A stretch of 30,048 nt of DNA from PoT sp049331405 (GCF_049331405.1 NZ_CP186278.1:1-30048); one strand, 5' to 3'. Counted from the stretch's first letter, positions 17,084-25,372 are shown. Numbers and translations: made by a program. The notes: generated by a model from the letters alone, not told the origin.

Positions 17084-18118
17084 GGTGCGTGCTCATGTGG
17101 GGGGGGTAACCCGATCGCGGGCGAGCAAGATCGGGCCGCATAACCGCGGAATATATTCAATAAACCTGATGATATATCGCAGCGTCACGGGACGGGGCGA
17201 CGATGCCTTGATCCCGATCGAGAGCCGGACGTGGCACGCGGAGGTGGCCAGCCTGGCAGGGGTCAATTCGCTATCGATATGAAGAAGTGTGACTTCAGTC
17301 CATGCAATGAAACCTGTCACCCTTGTGACTTCGTCATCGAAGCAAATCAGTGATGGCCACACTCTAATTAGACGATCGGCGATGATGCAAGGGCCCGCAT
17401 CGCAAATCGCGGCAAAATCGGCACGACCAACATTATCCAAACACAAAGAATCCTGGTGCGCACAATGACTTATGCATTCGGACAAAACTTTATTGATGCA
17501 TCAATTTTGATAGTTGCACAAGAAATCCGGTCCACACTGCAACCAATCGCATGCATGCACGCACTCATCCCATTTAAAGGACGCCGATCGAACGCTCGAG
17601 CGTCGACCCTCGCCCGACCGTCGCGGGGCCGCTCCTGGCCTTGGACGGCCTTGTGGAGTGACGGGTTTTACCTCCTGCGGAAGCGTGGGGCCTGGCATGC
17701 CTCGCCCGACTCCCTGCTATCAGGCTCCAGACCTCGGGCGGCCCCCAGTATCGATTCCGGGTGGCTACAGTTGAGGCCTTGGAACTCGCGAAGGAGTCTC
17801 CTCTCGGCTCGGACGATCGACCAGAATCGCCAGCGCTTTGATGCTCGTGTCGACCACTCCTGAGGAGCCGACTGGGGCACGGGACAATCTTGAGCAAATC
17901 GATCCAGTCCGGCGTCCCCTGGGTCTCTGCGATGAGAACAGTTGTTTACACCGCCGAGGCGGGAGAGTCGATCGGCGAAGGATCCGGCATCGCCGATCGC
18001 ATTGACGGTGAATTCAAGCTAACGGTGACTCTGGGCAGTTCACTATGGCGATGCTCTTACGGCGTCCCGTCGGCCGGGGAGGTGATCGCCGGGCCCGGAC
18101 ATCTGCCTGCCACGCAGG
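17084..18118. other. gene-free region upstream of the Rhs gene
   Basis: I see no gene that I can support. The stretch includes the Rhs 5' flank and a 14-base perfect palindrome, ATTGATGCATCAAT (17492-17505), set in AT-rich sequence. A minus-strand frame near 17765-17880 (reading VVDTSIKALAILVDRPS) could be a gene remnant. A TTG-start frame at 17890-18126 lacks support. Confidence 0.35.
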
Positions 18119-18183
18119 TGATTTGATCCAAAGAGAAAGAAGAGAACAAGAAAGAAGTACCTGAACAAACAAGAAGAGAACAA
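18119..18183 (-). mobile_element. diverged left end of the 541-bp element family
   Basis: Read on the minus strand from 18183, the first 17 bases match the element start exactly (TTGTTCTCTTCTTGTTT). Similarity then continues with small gaps and substitutions through GTAC, TTTCTCTTT, GGAT and AAATCA, about 65 bases in all, and stops at 18119. It is a relic or a related shorter element, in the opposite orientation to the four full copies. Its outer end lies 10 bases from the tRNA-like minihelix at 18194-18239. Confidence 0.7.
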
Positions 18184-18193
18184 AGAGAAAAGA

Positions 18194-18239
18194 CGTCGAC
18201 GCGGGGCTCGAACCCGCGGCCCGGCCCGCCGGCTCGACG
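18194..18239 (-). ncRNA. tRNA-like minihelix 1 (T-arm plus acceptor-like stem)
   Basis: On the minus strand, GCGGG-TTCGAGC-CCCGC (18201-18217) is a perfect T-arm with a canonical TTCGAGC loop. It is flanked by CGTCGAG (18233-18239) and GTCGACG (18194-18200), which pair over six bases with one G-G mismatch. The 15 bases between acceptor and T-arm form only a small CCGG-CGGG-CCGG hairpin, so D-arm and anticodon arm are absent. It could be a tRNA pseudogene, an attachment-site remnant, or a real small RNA. No clear promoter was seen. Confidence 0.45.
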
Positions 18240-18578
18240 TATCGTCCTCTTCAATGCTCTATATTGTTGCCAGCGAGGGATTCCGGCGTACGCCGTGCGA
18301 CCCATCGCCACCTCAGTGCCCCCTCTGCACGAGCCCTGAACGAATTATGCGTGCCTCACTCCCCGGGGTGAGCTTCCTCAGGGCTCTTGACCCTGAAGTC
18401 GATGGCCGCGTGCAACGATGTCGCCGAAGCCAAAGGGGCACGTCGATCGGGATGCGGGACCGAGGCTGACTCGGCAGGCCGGCGGCCGTTCCCCGCTGTC
18501 GGACCTTGAATGGGACGCTCCCGTCCTTTCATTTACATGATACCACTGATCACGAGAACACTCAACCAGGAAACCACC

Positions 18579-18630
18579 AAGGCCCCGGCAATCTCCGAGG
18601 AGACGGCCGGGGCCTTAGAGGGAGTTTTTT
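18579..18630 (+). terminator. hairpin with T tract, terminator-like
   Basis: An 11-bp perfect stem, AAGGCCCCGGC (18579-18589) with GCCGGGGCCTT (18606-18616), has an inner TCTCC/GGAGA pairing in the loop and a six-T run at 18625-18630 on the plus strand. On the minus strand it lies ~55 bases downstream of tRNA-like minihelix 2 and could form the 3' end of that transcript, though the minus-strand T run is weak. Confidence 0.6.
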
Positions 18631-18670
18631 GCCAAGGTCCGATTGGCGTCGCGGCTGGTTTCCCGCCATC

Positions 18671-18718
18671 CGTGACCCGGGAGTCGAACCCGAAATCCGC
18701 GGCCGATTCGCGTCACGC
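18671..18718 (-). ncRNA. tRNA-like minihelix 2 with its own promoter
   Basis: On the minus strand, TCGGG-TTCGACT-CCCGG (18677-18693) is a T-arm with a canonical loop. It is enclosed by CGTGAC (18712-18717) pairing perfectly with GTCACG (18671-18676). Only 18 bases separate the 5' acceptor strand from the T-arm, so there is no anticodon domain. A promoter at 18725-18752 is spaced to begin transcription at about 18718, the base before the stem. The likely transcript runs to the hairpin at 18579-18616, about 140 bases. Confidence 0.5.
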
Positions 18719-18724
18719 ACAAGC

Positions 18725-18752
18725 ATTATACCTGGACAGGCGCATACCTCAA
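18725..18752 (-). promoter_or_regulatory. sigma-70-type promoter for minihelix 2
   Basis: On the minus strand, TTGAGG (18747-18752), 16 bases, then TATAAT (18725-18730). The expected start, 6-7 bases downstream, is 18718-18719, at the 5' end of the tRNA-like structure. No protein start follows closely. Confidence 0.6.
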
Positions 18753-19018
18753 GCCGAAATCCCGCCGTTCGCCTGAAAAGCTTCGTCTCGGCCCATGTCG
18801 AGCCCTCGCGTTACAGACTCGCGACATGTGCGGCGGGCAGTTTGTTGACGACTGTTCACAACGTTAAGAGAGCCTTCAGGCCGGAAGTAGTTGAGCCCGA
18901 GTGCGACTGACCACGAGAGAGGGCCCAGAGATAGCAGGATCGCTCACGTAGCCAAATGGTCGGGGCATCCTGATCATCCTATTTCACCGACGGGAGCTCG
19001 AACGACGCCCCTCTTACA

Positions 19019-22000
19019 TCATCCGAGGAGCTTTACCTCGAAGGCCCTGACCCCTTTCATGGTGAATCCGATCCGGAACTCAACTCGTGAGTGGCTCATA
19101 AGCAATTTCCAGGCTTCCTTTGAGAAAGCCCGCCATCCGGCGAACAAGCTGTCTCCGATACCATCCCTCAGGATGAAGCAATACGACTCTTTAATCTTGG
19201 AAACTGTACCCTGAAAGGTGCCTTCCAAGGGGTAGCAGATTTGCTCTTTCTGCTCCCAGGAAACCTCGGTAGTGTTCATCTGACTAAGCGCAGACCGACA
19301 CTCTTCCATGTTACCTTTGAGATAGAGTTGTCTAGCGTAAAGGACCTGCGCATCGAAGTTGGTGTCTCCTGGGGAGAATGAGTTCCTAAGATGGTAAATT
19401 GTCTCGTCGAGATCGGCATCCCGAGTGACTACCAGCAGCTTCGCGTAGTCATAATGGAGCCTCTTATCGGAAGGCTTGGCCTGAATGGCGCGTTTCAAAA
19501 CATCGACAGCCCGTAGTATGTCATTATTTCTTGCGTATATTCGTGCCAGTCGTGTCCCAATATAAGCATTCTTATTATTGTTCGCGAAGGCCTTGTCTAG
19601 GGCTCGCATCGCTCGATCAGAGTCGGACAGGGTGCTTGCGAGATCCGCCTCAGCCGAAGCCAAGTAAGTGTCGTTGGGAAAACGCTTGTAGCCTTCATCC
19701 AGGACTTTCTCCGCCTCCCGGACGAACCCTTCAAGCTCGGAGTCACCGATTCTACTGTCCGGGATGAGGGCGTATCGGATCCTCCTCAGCCAAATTTTGA
19801 CTGAAGTGTGATACGGATGGGCGTCCGTGCTGTTTCTCATCATGCCAATGCACGAATCGGCCGCATTCCTCAGATGCCTCTCTGCCTCTAAAGGCGATCC
19901 CGATTCGTCTGCCAGCCGCAGTTCCAGTTCCGCCATCGAGTGCAAAACGCTACGGTCAGCACGAATCTCTGATGCCCGCTTAAGCAGTGAGGCCGCCCGT
20001 TCCAGATCCCCATTTGGGCGAATCATCTCGAAAATCGCCATCTGGTGGAAGAGGTGATGGTCCTCACCAACCCGCTCTTCTGCAGCCAGATAGACTTTGC
20101 TGATCCCGGTATAGTCTGAGAATATCTCCATCAATGACCTGGCACGGACCATCAAACGGAATGCTCTCCTATCTGGTTGGTAATCAACGTTTAAGCTCTC
20201 AAGGCAGTCCAGGTACGCTTGCAAACGTTCCTCTGGGTCGGTGAGAACTTCCTGGAAAACGATCTCGGCAATATGGGGATGACGAGCCAGGTACATCTTG
20301 TCCTTGGAGATTGGATCCGTTTTTGCTCGGACCACTAGCTCTAAAGGTGCAAAGAACCTCTCCTTAAACTGTTCAAACGTGATTCCATGCAGACGTGAAA
20401 TAATGCCAGCCCGCACGGGTACATCCAGACGATTCAGGATACAAGTAGTTAAGTAGATTTGCTGAGCTTCATGCGGTACTATGTGATCATACTCGTCTCG
20501 GATGATCTCAACGAACGGTTTACCATAAGTAGCCTCATGTAAAGCCACAAGGATCTGCCTCCCAGCGCGATCTGCAAGCTCCTGCCGGCGTGAATTTTCG
20601 TCCAACTTCCGAAGGGTTCCTAAGGCATTATGCTTCTCAAGGAGCACGAGCAGCTGCGAGATCTCGACATCGGAAAGATACTCCAGTTCGTATTCGTCAG
20701 TCACGAAAGCCGACAGGGGGCTACCAGAGATGTTCCATTCGTTCGTACGGGCTGTCGTAATCAAAGTCAACCATTTGCCAGCCTCGCCGATCTCCCGGAA
20801 GAACTTCCGCAGTTCACCAACGCGGCTCGGTGCATCGTCAACGAGCAGAAAAACTCGCTCCCTACACAATTCAACTATCGAGCGAACTGCCCGGGCATCT
20901 ACTGTGCCTTCCGGCCGTACATAGAGACATAATCTATTAAGATCTTGTGTGGCATCCCAGGCGATTCTCTGCAGCAGAATAGTCTTACCACTCCCAGCAG
21001 GAGCTTTTACGACTACGAATTCGGGTAGATCCTTCTCTCCCTCCTCAAAGAAGTGTTCCAGATGTATCGTGTCTCCCAGCTTTCTGCGAACGTCCAGGCC
21101 CTGTTCGACTCCCGCCCAACCCAGGTTCATCCCTTTGTAGAAGCTGCTTGGAGCAATAACCTGTTCAGTCTTCACCGCTTTGACGTAATCCACCTCATTC
21201 GACAAGTACATCTCGGTCCGCGCGTCGAGACGGTCACTCTTTCTGACGAATCGGGCAGCGATGGCTAGATTGCCTACCGGGGTGTCTTTCAGCAGCCCAC
21301 GGAATGTGGTTCCGACCTTCAGATTGATGGCGGCTATGAAGCTGTCGAAGGTACCGTCCAGGCACGTGACCTTCTTTGTCTCCCAGAACCGTCGCTGTAT
21401 CTCTTTGATCCCGGGGACGATCAGGTAGTTTCGCAGACGGCTCGCCTTTAGGGCCTCCAACTGGAGGGGTATGGCTCGCAAGTCCGAGTCTTGGTAACCG
21501 TACCCGATAAAGACGATAGTATGCTCCCATGCCCAGTCACGAAAACGATCGAAGAGACGATCCCTCCCGTGGAGGTGATCAATGTACTGGTCAGTTGTGA
21601 GGATCAGCGGAAGATCTTGGTCGGAGGTACGGGTGATGCAGCCGTGGAGTTTCAAGTAGGGCAACGAGTCCGGATGGCGAAGCCGTTCATCGACACGGTC
21701 CCCATTACCCAAGAATGGCACGATCTTCTGTACAGCACCCTGAGTTGTTTCATAGGCCCCTTCGACCAAGCGGTCATAATTGGTCGTTGCCAGACCACGC
21801 CAGCGAAAGGTGGTGAGCTTCTTATGCGAATCCGTCGGTTCAAACTCCTCAAACACCTCTCGTAGATACTCCTGCACGGACACCAAGTCTGTCTCGCTGA
21901 TGGCGTACTCGCTCACCATATTGAGAGGGTAGTCCTTGAATTCGCCTCCCAGAAACTTGTTCGCGAGCATCTCAGCTAGTTTGGCCCCGGAGGGTGGCTT

Positions 22001-22102
22001 CTGGCCACGTGGATTTTTGGCCTCGAAAGACGCACCTGCTCCTAATAGAAGAACTGCCCTTCCATCGCTAATAGCAGAGACAAGTCCCGAGGGCAGCTCC
22101 AT
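19019..22102 (-). CDS. SIR2-STAND-TPR protein with OB-like C-terminus (Avs-type defence candidate)
   Basis: This is a 1027-residue protein. Residues ~1-260 form a SIR2 domain: VLLLGAGASFEAKN (17-30), LATTNYDRL with Asn108, YLKLHG with His153, and FIGYGYQDSD (198-207); the NAD-handling Asn and His are both present. Residues ~350-650 form a P-loop NTPase of STAND/NACHT type, with Walker A APAGSGKT (367-374) and Walker B VFLLVDD (417-423). Helical TPR-like repeats follow (~690-950). The last ~65 residues (GTFQGTVSKIKESYCFI to the end) resemble a cold-shock/OB fold. SIR2-STAND proteins such as Avs5 sense phage proteins and deplete NAD. ATG 22102 has AGGTGG just upstream. It is AT-richer than the Rhs gene, consistent with transfer. 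The phage trigger is unknown, and the OB-like end is unusual. Confidence 0.85.
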   Translation of the reverse strand: MELPSGLVSAISDGRAVLLLGAGASFEAKNPRGQKPPSGAKLAEMLANKFLGGEFKDYPLNMVSEYAISETDLVSVQEYLREVFEEFEPTDSHKKLTTFRWRGLATTNYDRLVEGAYETTQGAVQKIVPFLGNGDRVDERLRHPDSLPYLKLHGCITRTSDQDLPLILTTDQYIDHLHGRDRLFDRFRDWAWEHTIVFIGYGYQDSDLRAIPLQLEALKASRLRNYLIVPGIKEIQRRFWETKKVTCLDGTFDSFIAAINLKVGTTFRGLLKDTPVGNLAIAARFVRKSDRLDARTEMYLSNEVDYVKAVKTEQVIAPSSFYKGMNLGWAGVEQGLDVRRKLGDTIHLEHFFEEGEKDLPEFVVVKAPAGSGKTILLQRIAWDATQDLNRLCLYVRPEGTVDARAVRSIVELCRERVFLLVDDAPSRVGELRKFFREIGEAGKWLTLITTARTNEWNISGSPLSAFVTDEYELEYLSDVEISQLLVLLEKHNALGTLRKLDENSRRQELADRAGRQILVALHEATYGKPFVEIIRDEYDHIVPHEAQQIYLTTCILNRLDVPVRAGIISRLHGITFEQFKERFFAPLELVVRAKTDPISKDKMYLARHPHIAEIVFQEVLTDPEERLQAYLDCLESLNVDYQPDRRAFRLMVRARSLMEIFSDYTGISKVYLAAEERVGEDHHLFHQMAIFEMIRPNGDLERAASLLKRASEIRADRSVLHSMAELELRLADESGSPLEAERHLRNAADSCIGMMRNSTDAHPYHTSVKIWLRRIRYALIPDSRIGDSELEGFVREAEKVLDEGYKRFPNDTYLASAEADLASTLSDSDRAMRALDKAFANNNKNAYIGTRLARIYARNNDILRAVDVLKRAIQAKPSDKRLHYDYAKLLVVTRDADLDETIYHLRNSFSPGDTNFDAQVLYARQLYLKGNMEECRSALSQMNTTEVSWEQKEQICYPLEGTFQGTVSKIKESYCFILRDGIGDSLFAGWRAFSKEAWKLLMSHSRVEFRIGFTMKGVRAFEVKLLG

Positions 22103-22370
22103 TGTCGTCCACCTATGAAAAAATCTTTTCGAGCAGCATCCAACGTTGCAACCTGCGAGGTCGTTACTCTAACCGAGCATGATCGTCCACTCTCAACCTA
22201 TTTTGGGATTCAACGCTCAGGGCAATGATATCTCAATTGAATGCGTTTAGGCCAATTCTCGGCCCTAGTTATCAGGCAAAGTCTCCAGGAGCAGACAACA
22301 TCGCTCCACCTCGGGAGGCGTCGGAACGCTAATGGACGCATCAGGTGTGATCCTCAAGTCGAGGGGTAGC

Positions 22371-22631
22371 TCATCGCTTTGGCGGAGGCTCAGTAAAGCC
22401 CTCCTGCTTTGCGTAGACGATCAAGGCCCGATCAACGACATCTGCCGACTTCAGGCGGCAGTGATCTGACAGTCGATTCAGCCAATCACGCCATTCCGTC
22501 GAGCCGCGGATTGAGAGCACGTTGTGCTTGGGACCTTCCGTGGAAGCGGGGCGTCCCATCCTCCTCTCGTTTGCACTTGGGCGAGTCGAATCGGCTGCAC
22601 TTGGCTCATGTTCACCTGAACGCTTTCCCAT
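22371..22631 (-). CDS. ribbon-helix-helix-type small DNA-binding protein
   Basis: This is an 86-residue protein from ATG 22631, with GGGAGGG just upstream. A basic, disordered N-terminus (MGKRSGEHEPSAADSTRPSA...) is followed by HNVLSIRGSTEWRDWL as the strand and first helix, and CRLKSADVVDRALIVYAKQEG as the second helix, the layout of CopG/Arc-like repressors. The gene is transcribed away from the SWIM gene. Its own promoter (TTGACC-17-TACACT) carries a perfect palindrome over the -10 box, and part of that sequence recurs in the opposing promoter, so autoregulation plus control of the SWIM gene is likely. It lies 268 bases upstream of the SIR2-STAND gene on the same strand and might read into it. 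Confidence 0.65.
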   Translation of the reverse strand: MGKRSGEHEPSAADSTRPSANERRMGRPASTEGPKHNVLSIRGSTEWRDWLNRLSDHCRLKSADVVDRALIVYAKQEGFTEPPPKR

Positions 22632-22666
22632 TCTGAATTCCCTCCCAGTCGCCAAGATGAATTGCA

Positions 22667-22701
22667 CTACAAAGTGTAGCCAACGCGCAGATGATGGTCA
22701 A
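22667..22701 (-). promoter_or_regulatory. promoter and operator of the ribbon-helix-helix gene
   Basis: On the minus strand, TTGACC (plus 22696-22701), 17 bases, then TACACT (22673-22678). The palindrome CTACA-AAG-TGTAG (22667-22679, plus) covers the -10 box, a typical autorepression site. Confidence 0.65.
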
Positions 22702-22767
22702 CAAATTCGATCGAGCCGAGTAAAGACAAAGTAGGGCAAAAACATGAAAAAATCGTACGCCGCACGA

Positions 22768-22796
22768 TTGACATATCGCACTACAAAATCTATACT
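22768..22796 (+). promoter_or_regulatory. near-consensus promoter of the SWIM gene
   Basis: TTGACA (22768-22773), exactly 17 bases, then TATACT (22791-22796). The spacer contains GCACTACAAA (22778-22787), the same 10-mer that begins the operator at 22664-22673, so the divergent repressor may bind here too. Confidence 0.75.
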
Positions 22797-22839
22797 TTAC
22801 TTGCCGGGTCGAGGAATGGCCGAGACCTGAAAACGAAAA

Positions 22840-22872
22840 GGCCCCGTGAGTGCTGAAGACACCCACGAGGCC
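22840..22872 (+). promoter_or_regulatory. 5'-leader hairpin before the SWIM gene
   Basis: GGCCCCGTGAGTG pairs with CACCCACGAGGCC, eleven pairs with two mismatches, enclosing a seven-base loop (CTGAAGA). It lies between the promoter and the AGGAGG ribosome site at 22890-22895. There is no T tract, so a leader structure is more likely than a terminator. Confidence 0.4.
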
Positions 22873-22902
22873 GGATGGCAAGCCTGTTTAGGAGGCTCAC
22901 CG

Positions 22903-23769
22903 ATGTCCATCGTTGCCCGCAGCCGCCGCGAAGTCAAGCCCGCCCGTAAGACCCCCGTCTACTCGCTCGCCCTGGCCATCGACCACGCGGTTTACATGGT
23001 CGAATCGATCCCCGCAGGGGGGTTCGGTAGCAAGGCCTTCCGCATCGTCAAGAAGGCCGACGGGGCCGTCTACGACGTCGTCCGCACCCACGATGGCCTG
23101 GTGGCCTGCGACTGCCCGGACTACGAGGTCCGACGCAAGGGGATAACGGCCGAGTGCTGCAAGCATGGCCGAGCCCTCGTGGCGATGGGACTTCTCGACG
23201 CCCCGACCGCCGTGGCCAATGCTGCCGCCCCGGCCGCCGAGCCCTGCTGTCCGGCCGATGAGGTCGAACCGTGCTCTGCTTGCCTCCACTCGTCTGCCCC
23301 GGCCGTGGTGGCCGAGGTCGAGACGGTTGGGACACATGGGACACCCACCCCGGCCGAACTGCCCGCCCAGGTCGAGGCCACGCAGCCCGAGGTGATCGAG
23401 CCGACGGCAACCGCGGTAGAGCCCGTCCAGGCCGACGATGAGGAGCTTCCTGCCCGTCCGGCCCTCCTGACCCTCGACGAGCTCATCGAGTCCGAGGCCG
23501 CCCGCCTGCGACGCTTCGAGACCTATGCCCACGACTTGATGGCCCGGACGCTGGCCGAGCTGGCCCGGACCGTCCGGAGCGTGCAGGCCCGATCCCCTCT
23601 CGACCTCGACGACGAGGCCATGCCCCGCCGGACCGCTTCTCGCCCCTCGCCGTGTTTACGGAAGTATCCATCGCCGAGGCCCTCGATGGACCTGTCTGAC
23701 GACTTTAATTGTTCTCTTCTTGTTTATTGGGCGTACTACTTCTTCTCCTTTATTTCTCTTTTGGGATGA
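22903..23769 (+). CDS. SWIM zinc-finger protein, 3' end frameshifted and entering the element
   Basis: The ATG at 22903, seven bases after AGGAGG, was preferred to GTG 22846, which lies in the leader hairpin. Residues ~60-95 hold the SWIM motif: VACDCPDYE...ECCKHGRALVAMGLL, the CxCx(n)CxH signature of a DNA- or protein-binding zinc fold. A long Ala/Pro/Glu-rich linker follows, then a helical region (LTLDELIESEAARLRRFETY, MARTLAELARTVRSVQ). After about 23625 the literal frame turns unnatural and runs into element copy 3, ending at 23769. The -1 frame reads naturally (DRFSPLAVFTEVSIAEALDG) to TGA 23697-23699. One base is probably missing at the CCCC near 23622-23625, so the true end is 23699, just before the element. 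Confidence 0.7.
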   Translation: MSIVARSRREVKPARKTPVYSLALAIDHAVYMVESIPAGGFGSKAFRIVKKADGAVYDVVRTHDGLVACDCPDYEVRRKGITAECCKHGRALVAMGLLDAPTAVANAAAPAAEPCCPADEVEPCSACLHSSAPAVVAEVETVGTHGTPTPAELPAQVEATQPEVIEPTATAVEPVQADDEELPARPALLTLDELIESEAARLRRFETYAHDLMARTLAELARTVRSVQARSPLDLDDEAMPRRTASRPSPCLRKYPSPRPSMDLSDDFNCSLLVYWAYYFFSFISLLG

Positions 23770-24249
23770 AATCATATCAACAGCATAAAAGCCAAATCCT
23801 CAGGATACCATTACTCTATCAATAGCAAGGGACATTGACTCAAAATAGACAGCAGCATGGATCCAATCTTTAACAATTCACAGAAACAGAATGAAGAAGC
23901 TCCACGGCAAACCCACTCAGACCTGAACACCATCAACCACGTGCACAGCCAAACGGAAGAACAAACGCTCAAGCAAGGAACGGCAAAGCCTCTCCAGCAG
24001 AGACGTGAGGACTACAAAGGCCACAAGACACAGCCCATTCATCACGAACAGCATGGCAATAATGTTCTGAAGAGTCAAAAGAGCGACAGAGGATATCCCC
24101 ACTGCACAAGGATCCTGAGAGTAGCCTGATAGACAAAACAGACGGATAGACGCAGCATCACAGTCCAGAAAAGTCATTCCACAATGATAGGACTCAAACA
24201 AATCTTCCAATCCAACCAGGAGTCAAATCCCGGATCAGGCAATGGAAGA
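23709..24249 (+). mobile_element. 541-bp AT-richer element, copy 3
   Basis: I found no difference from the other copies. The left flank is GACTTTAA and the right flank AGTCCC. Joining the flanks without the element recreates GACTTTAAAGTC, a perfect 12-base palindrome, just after the probable end of the SWIM gene. There is no target duplication. Confidence 0.85.
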
Positions 24250-24508
24250 AGTCCCAATCTCGATATATTGGAAAATCGGAACCAGATATGACAGATTGGC
24301 CGAATCCTCGAGAATGGATCCTATGCTATATTAGGAAGTGCTCGGCTCGGGAGGGTGCACCGACATTACACGCTCGGGGCATGCGATCCCATGCCCTCAC
24401 GATCACGCCACGCCATCGATCGCCCGCCGTGAGGGCGGGATGGGACGAAGGCCACATCCAGAGCCGACACACGCGACCATAGCTGACCACACGCACGGGA
24501 TGCACACC

Positions 24509-24971
24509 ATGACGAGCAACGACGAACGAGACGTGCAGATGACCCGCCGCGGCCTGGTGGGGGGCATGCTGGCCCTGGGCCTGCCGATCCTCCCCGCCAA
24601 GGCCGATCGGCCCGAGGCCGGGCCCTCGTCCGCGACATGGGGACGCAGCTGGGCGGCTTGCCCGTGTTCGCCACCGAGGTTTGGACCGATGACCAGTGGG
24701 GCGAGCTCGCAGAGAAGCCGGCCGACGCCAAGCGGCTCGAGGGGGTCGGCTGGATCCGCATTCGCGACGTGCCCCGCTTGGAGTCGCTCGCGGACGATCC
24801 CATCCCTCAGCCGACGCCCCTATCCGAGGAGGTCGTTCGAGGCCCTTCGCCCCCATCGTCATCCGCGAATGGAGGCCGGGCGACCCCGAGCACTGCCGAC
24901 TTTGCCCAGGATGCAACGCGACTGGGCCAAACGCAAAGGGCGTCATGACTTGCGTTCGGCACGCCGGATAA
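24509..24971 (+). pseudogene. frameshifted gene for an exported protein
   Basis: Three successive frames read naturally. The first, from ATG 24509, gives a twin-arginine-like export signal (MTRRGLVGGMLALGLPILPA, from about residue 11). The second continues at ~24625 with LVRDMGTQLGGLPVFATEVW and GVGWIRIRDVPRLESL. The third, from ~24840, gives FAPIVIREWRPGDPEHCRLC, with CRLCPGC and a later Cys, and ends at TAA 24969-24971. Each switch is consistent with one missing base. The whole would be a ~150-residue exported or membrane protein with a Cys pair, family unknown. It is either a true pseudogene or an effect of sequencing indels. The 260 bases before it, back to element copy 3, show no gene. 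Confidence 0.5.
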
Positions 24972-24976
24972 AATTT

Positions 24977-24986
24977 ACACTAGTGT
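24977..24986. promoter_or_regulatory. short palindrome upstream of the AlpA-like gene
   Basis: ACACTAGTGT is a perfect 10-base palindrome in an AT-rich patch. A weak TTGTGG-17-TAACAG promoter-like pair begins just after it. It is a possible operator for the HTH gene at 25136. Confidence 0.3.
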
Positions 24987-25135
24987 GGTTGTGGACAGGC
25001 CATCTGGCTGGTAACAGTTCTATAGAGGCCGTCGCATTCGGTCATGGCAAGTCCAACAAATCGCTGATGAGCCAAACGGGCAAGCCCGGACTCGAGTGCG
25101 ACGGGAAGCTTCCTATTCGACAGCGGAGAGAAGTC

Positions 25136-25372
25136 ATGACGAGCACCGAATCAAGAGAACAAGACATGCAGTTCCGGCCGATCGATCCTCTCTTCAGCGT
25201 GGACGCCCTGGCCAAGCTGCTGGTGACCACCCGACGTTCGATCGACCGGATGCGTTCCTCGGGCAGGCTGCCCGAGCCCGACCTGTACGTCGGCAAGATG
25301 CCGCGATGGCGGGCCTCGACGATCGATCGGTGGATCGGCGAACAGCGAGGTGTGAAGCAGTCCATCGAGTGA
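25136..25372 (+). CDS. AlpA/excisionase-like helix-turn-helix protein
   Basis: This 78-residue protein contains LFSVDALAKLLVTTRRSIDR as a MerR/AlpA-type helix-turn-helix, then SSGRLPEPDLYVGKMPRWRA as the wing and STIDRWIGEQ as the last helix. This is the layout of excisionases and AlpA regulators, which bend DNA or activate integrase genes. The start is ATG 25136 with GGAGAG upstream; ATG 25166 is an alternative. It precedes the LYRxTHSTFE-type gene by 44 bases. A second protein of the same type is encoded at 27538-27834, ahead of a paralogue of that neighbour. No integrase is visible nearby. Confidence 0.7.
   Translation: MTSTESREQDMQFRPIDPLFSVDALAKLLVTTRRSIDRMRSSGRLPEPDLYVGKMPRWRASTIDRWIGEQRGVKQSIE

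Noticed and set aside
17765..17880. Minus-strand reading VVDTSIKALAILVDRPS as a gene remnant
   Set aside because: It is too short, with no start and no matching family. It may be the tail of a lost gene but cannot be supported.
17890..18126. 78-codon frame (TTG start) with a protein-like stretch
   Set aside because: It has no ribosome site or family resemblance, and ambiguous codon use.
18960..19010. A third T-arm-like sequence (TTCGAGCT on the minus strand)
   Set aside because: The flanking bases do not pair, so no T-stem forms.
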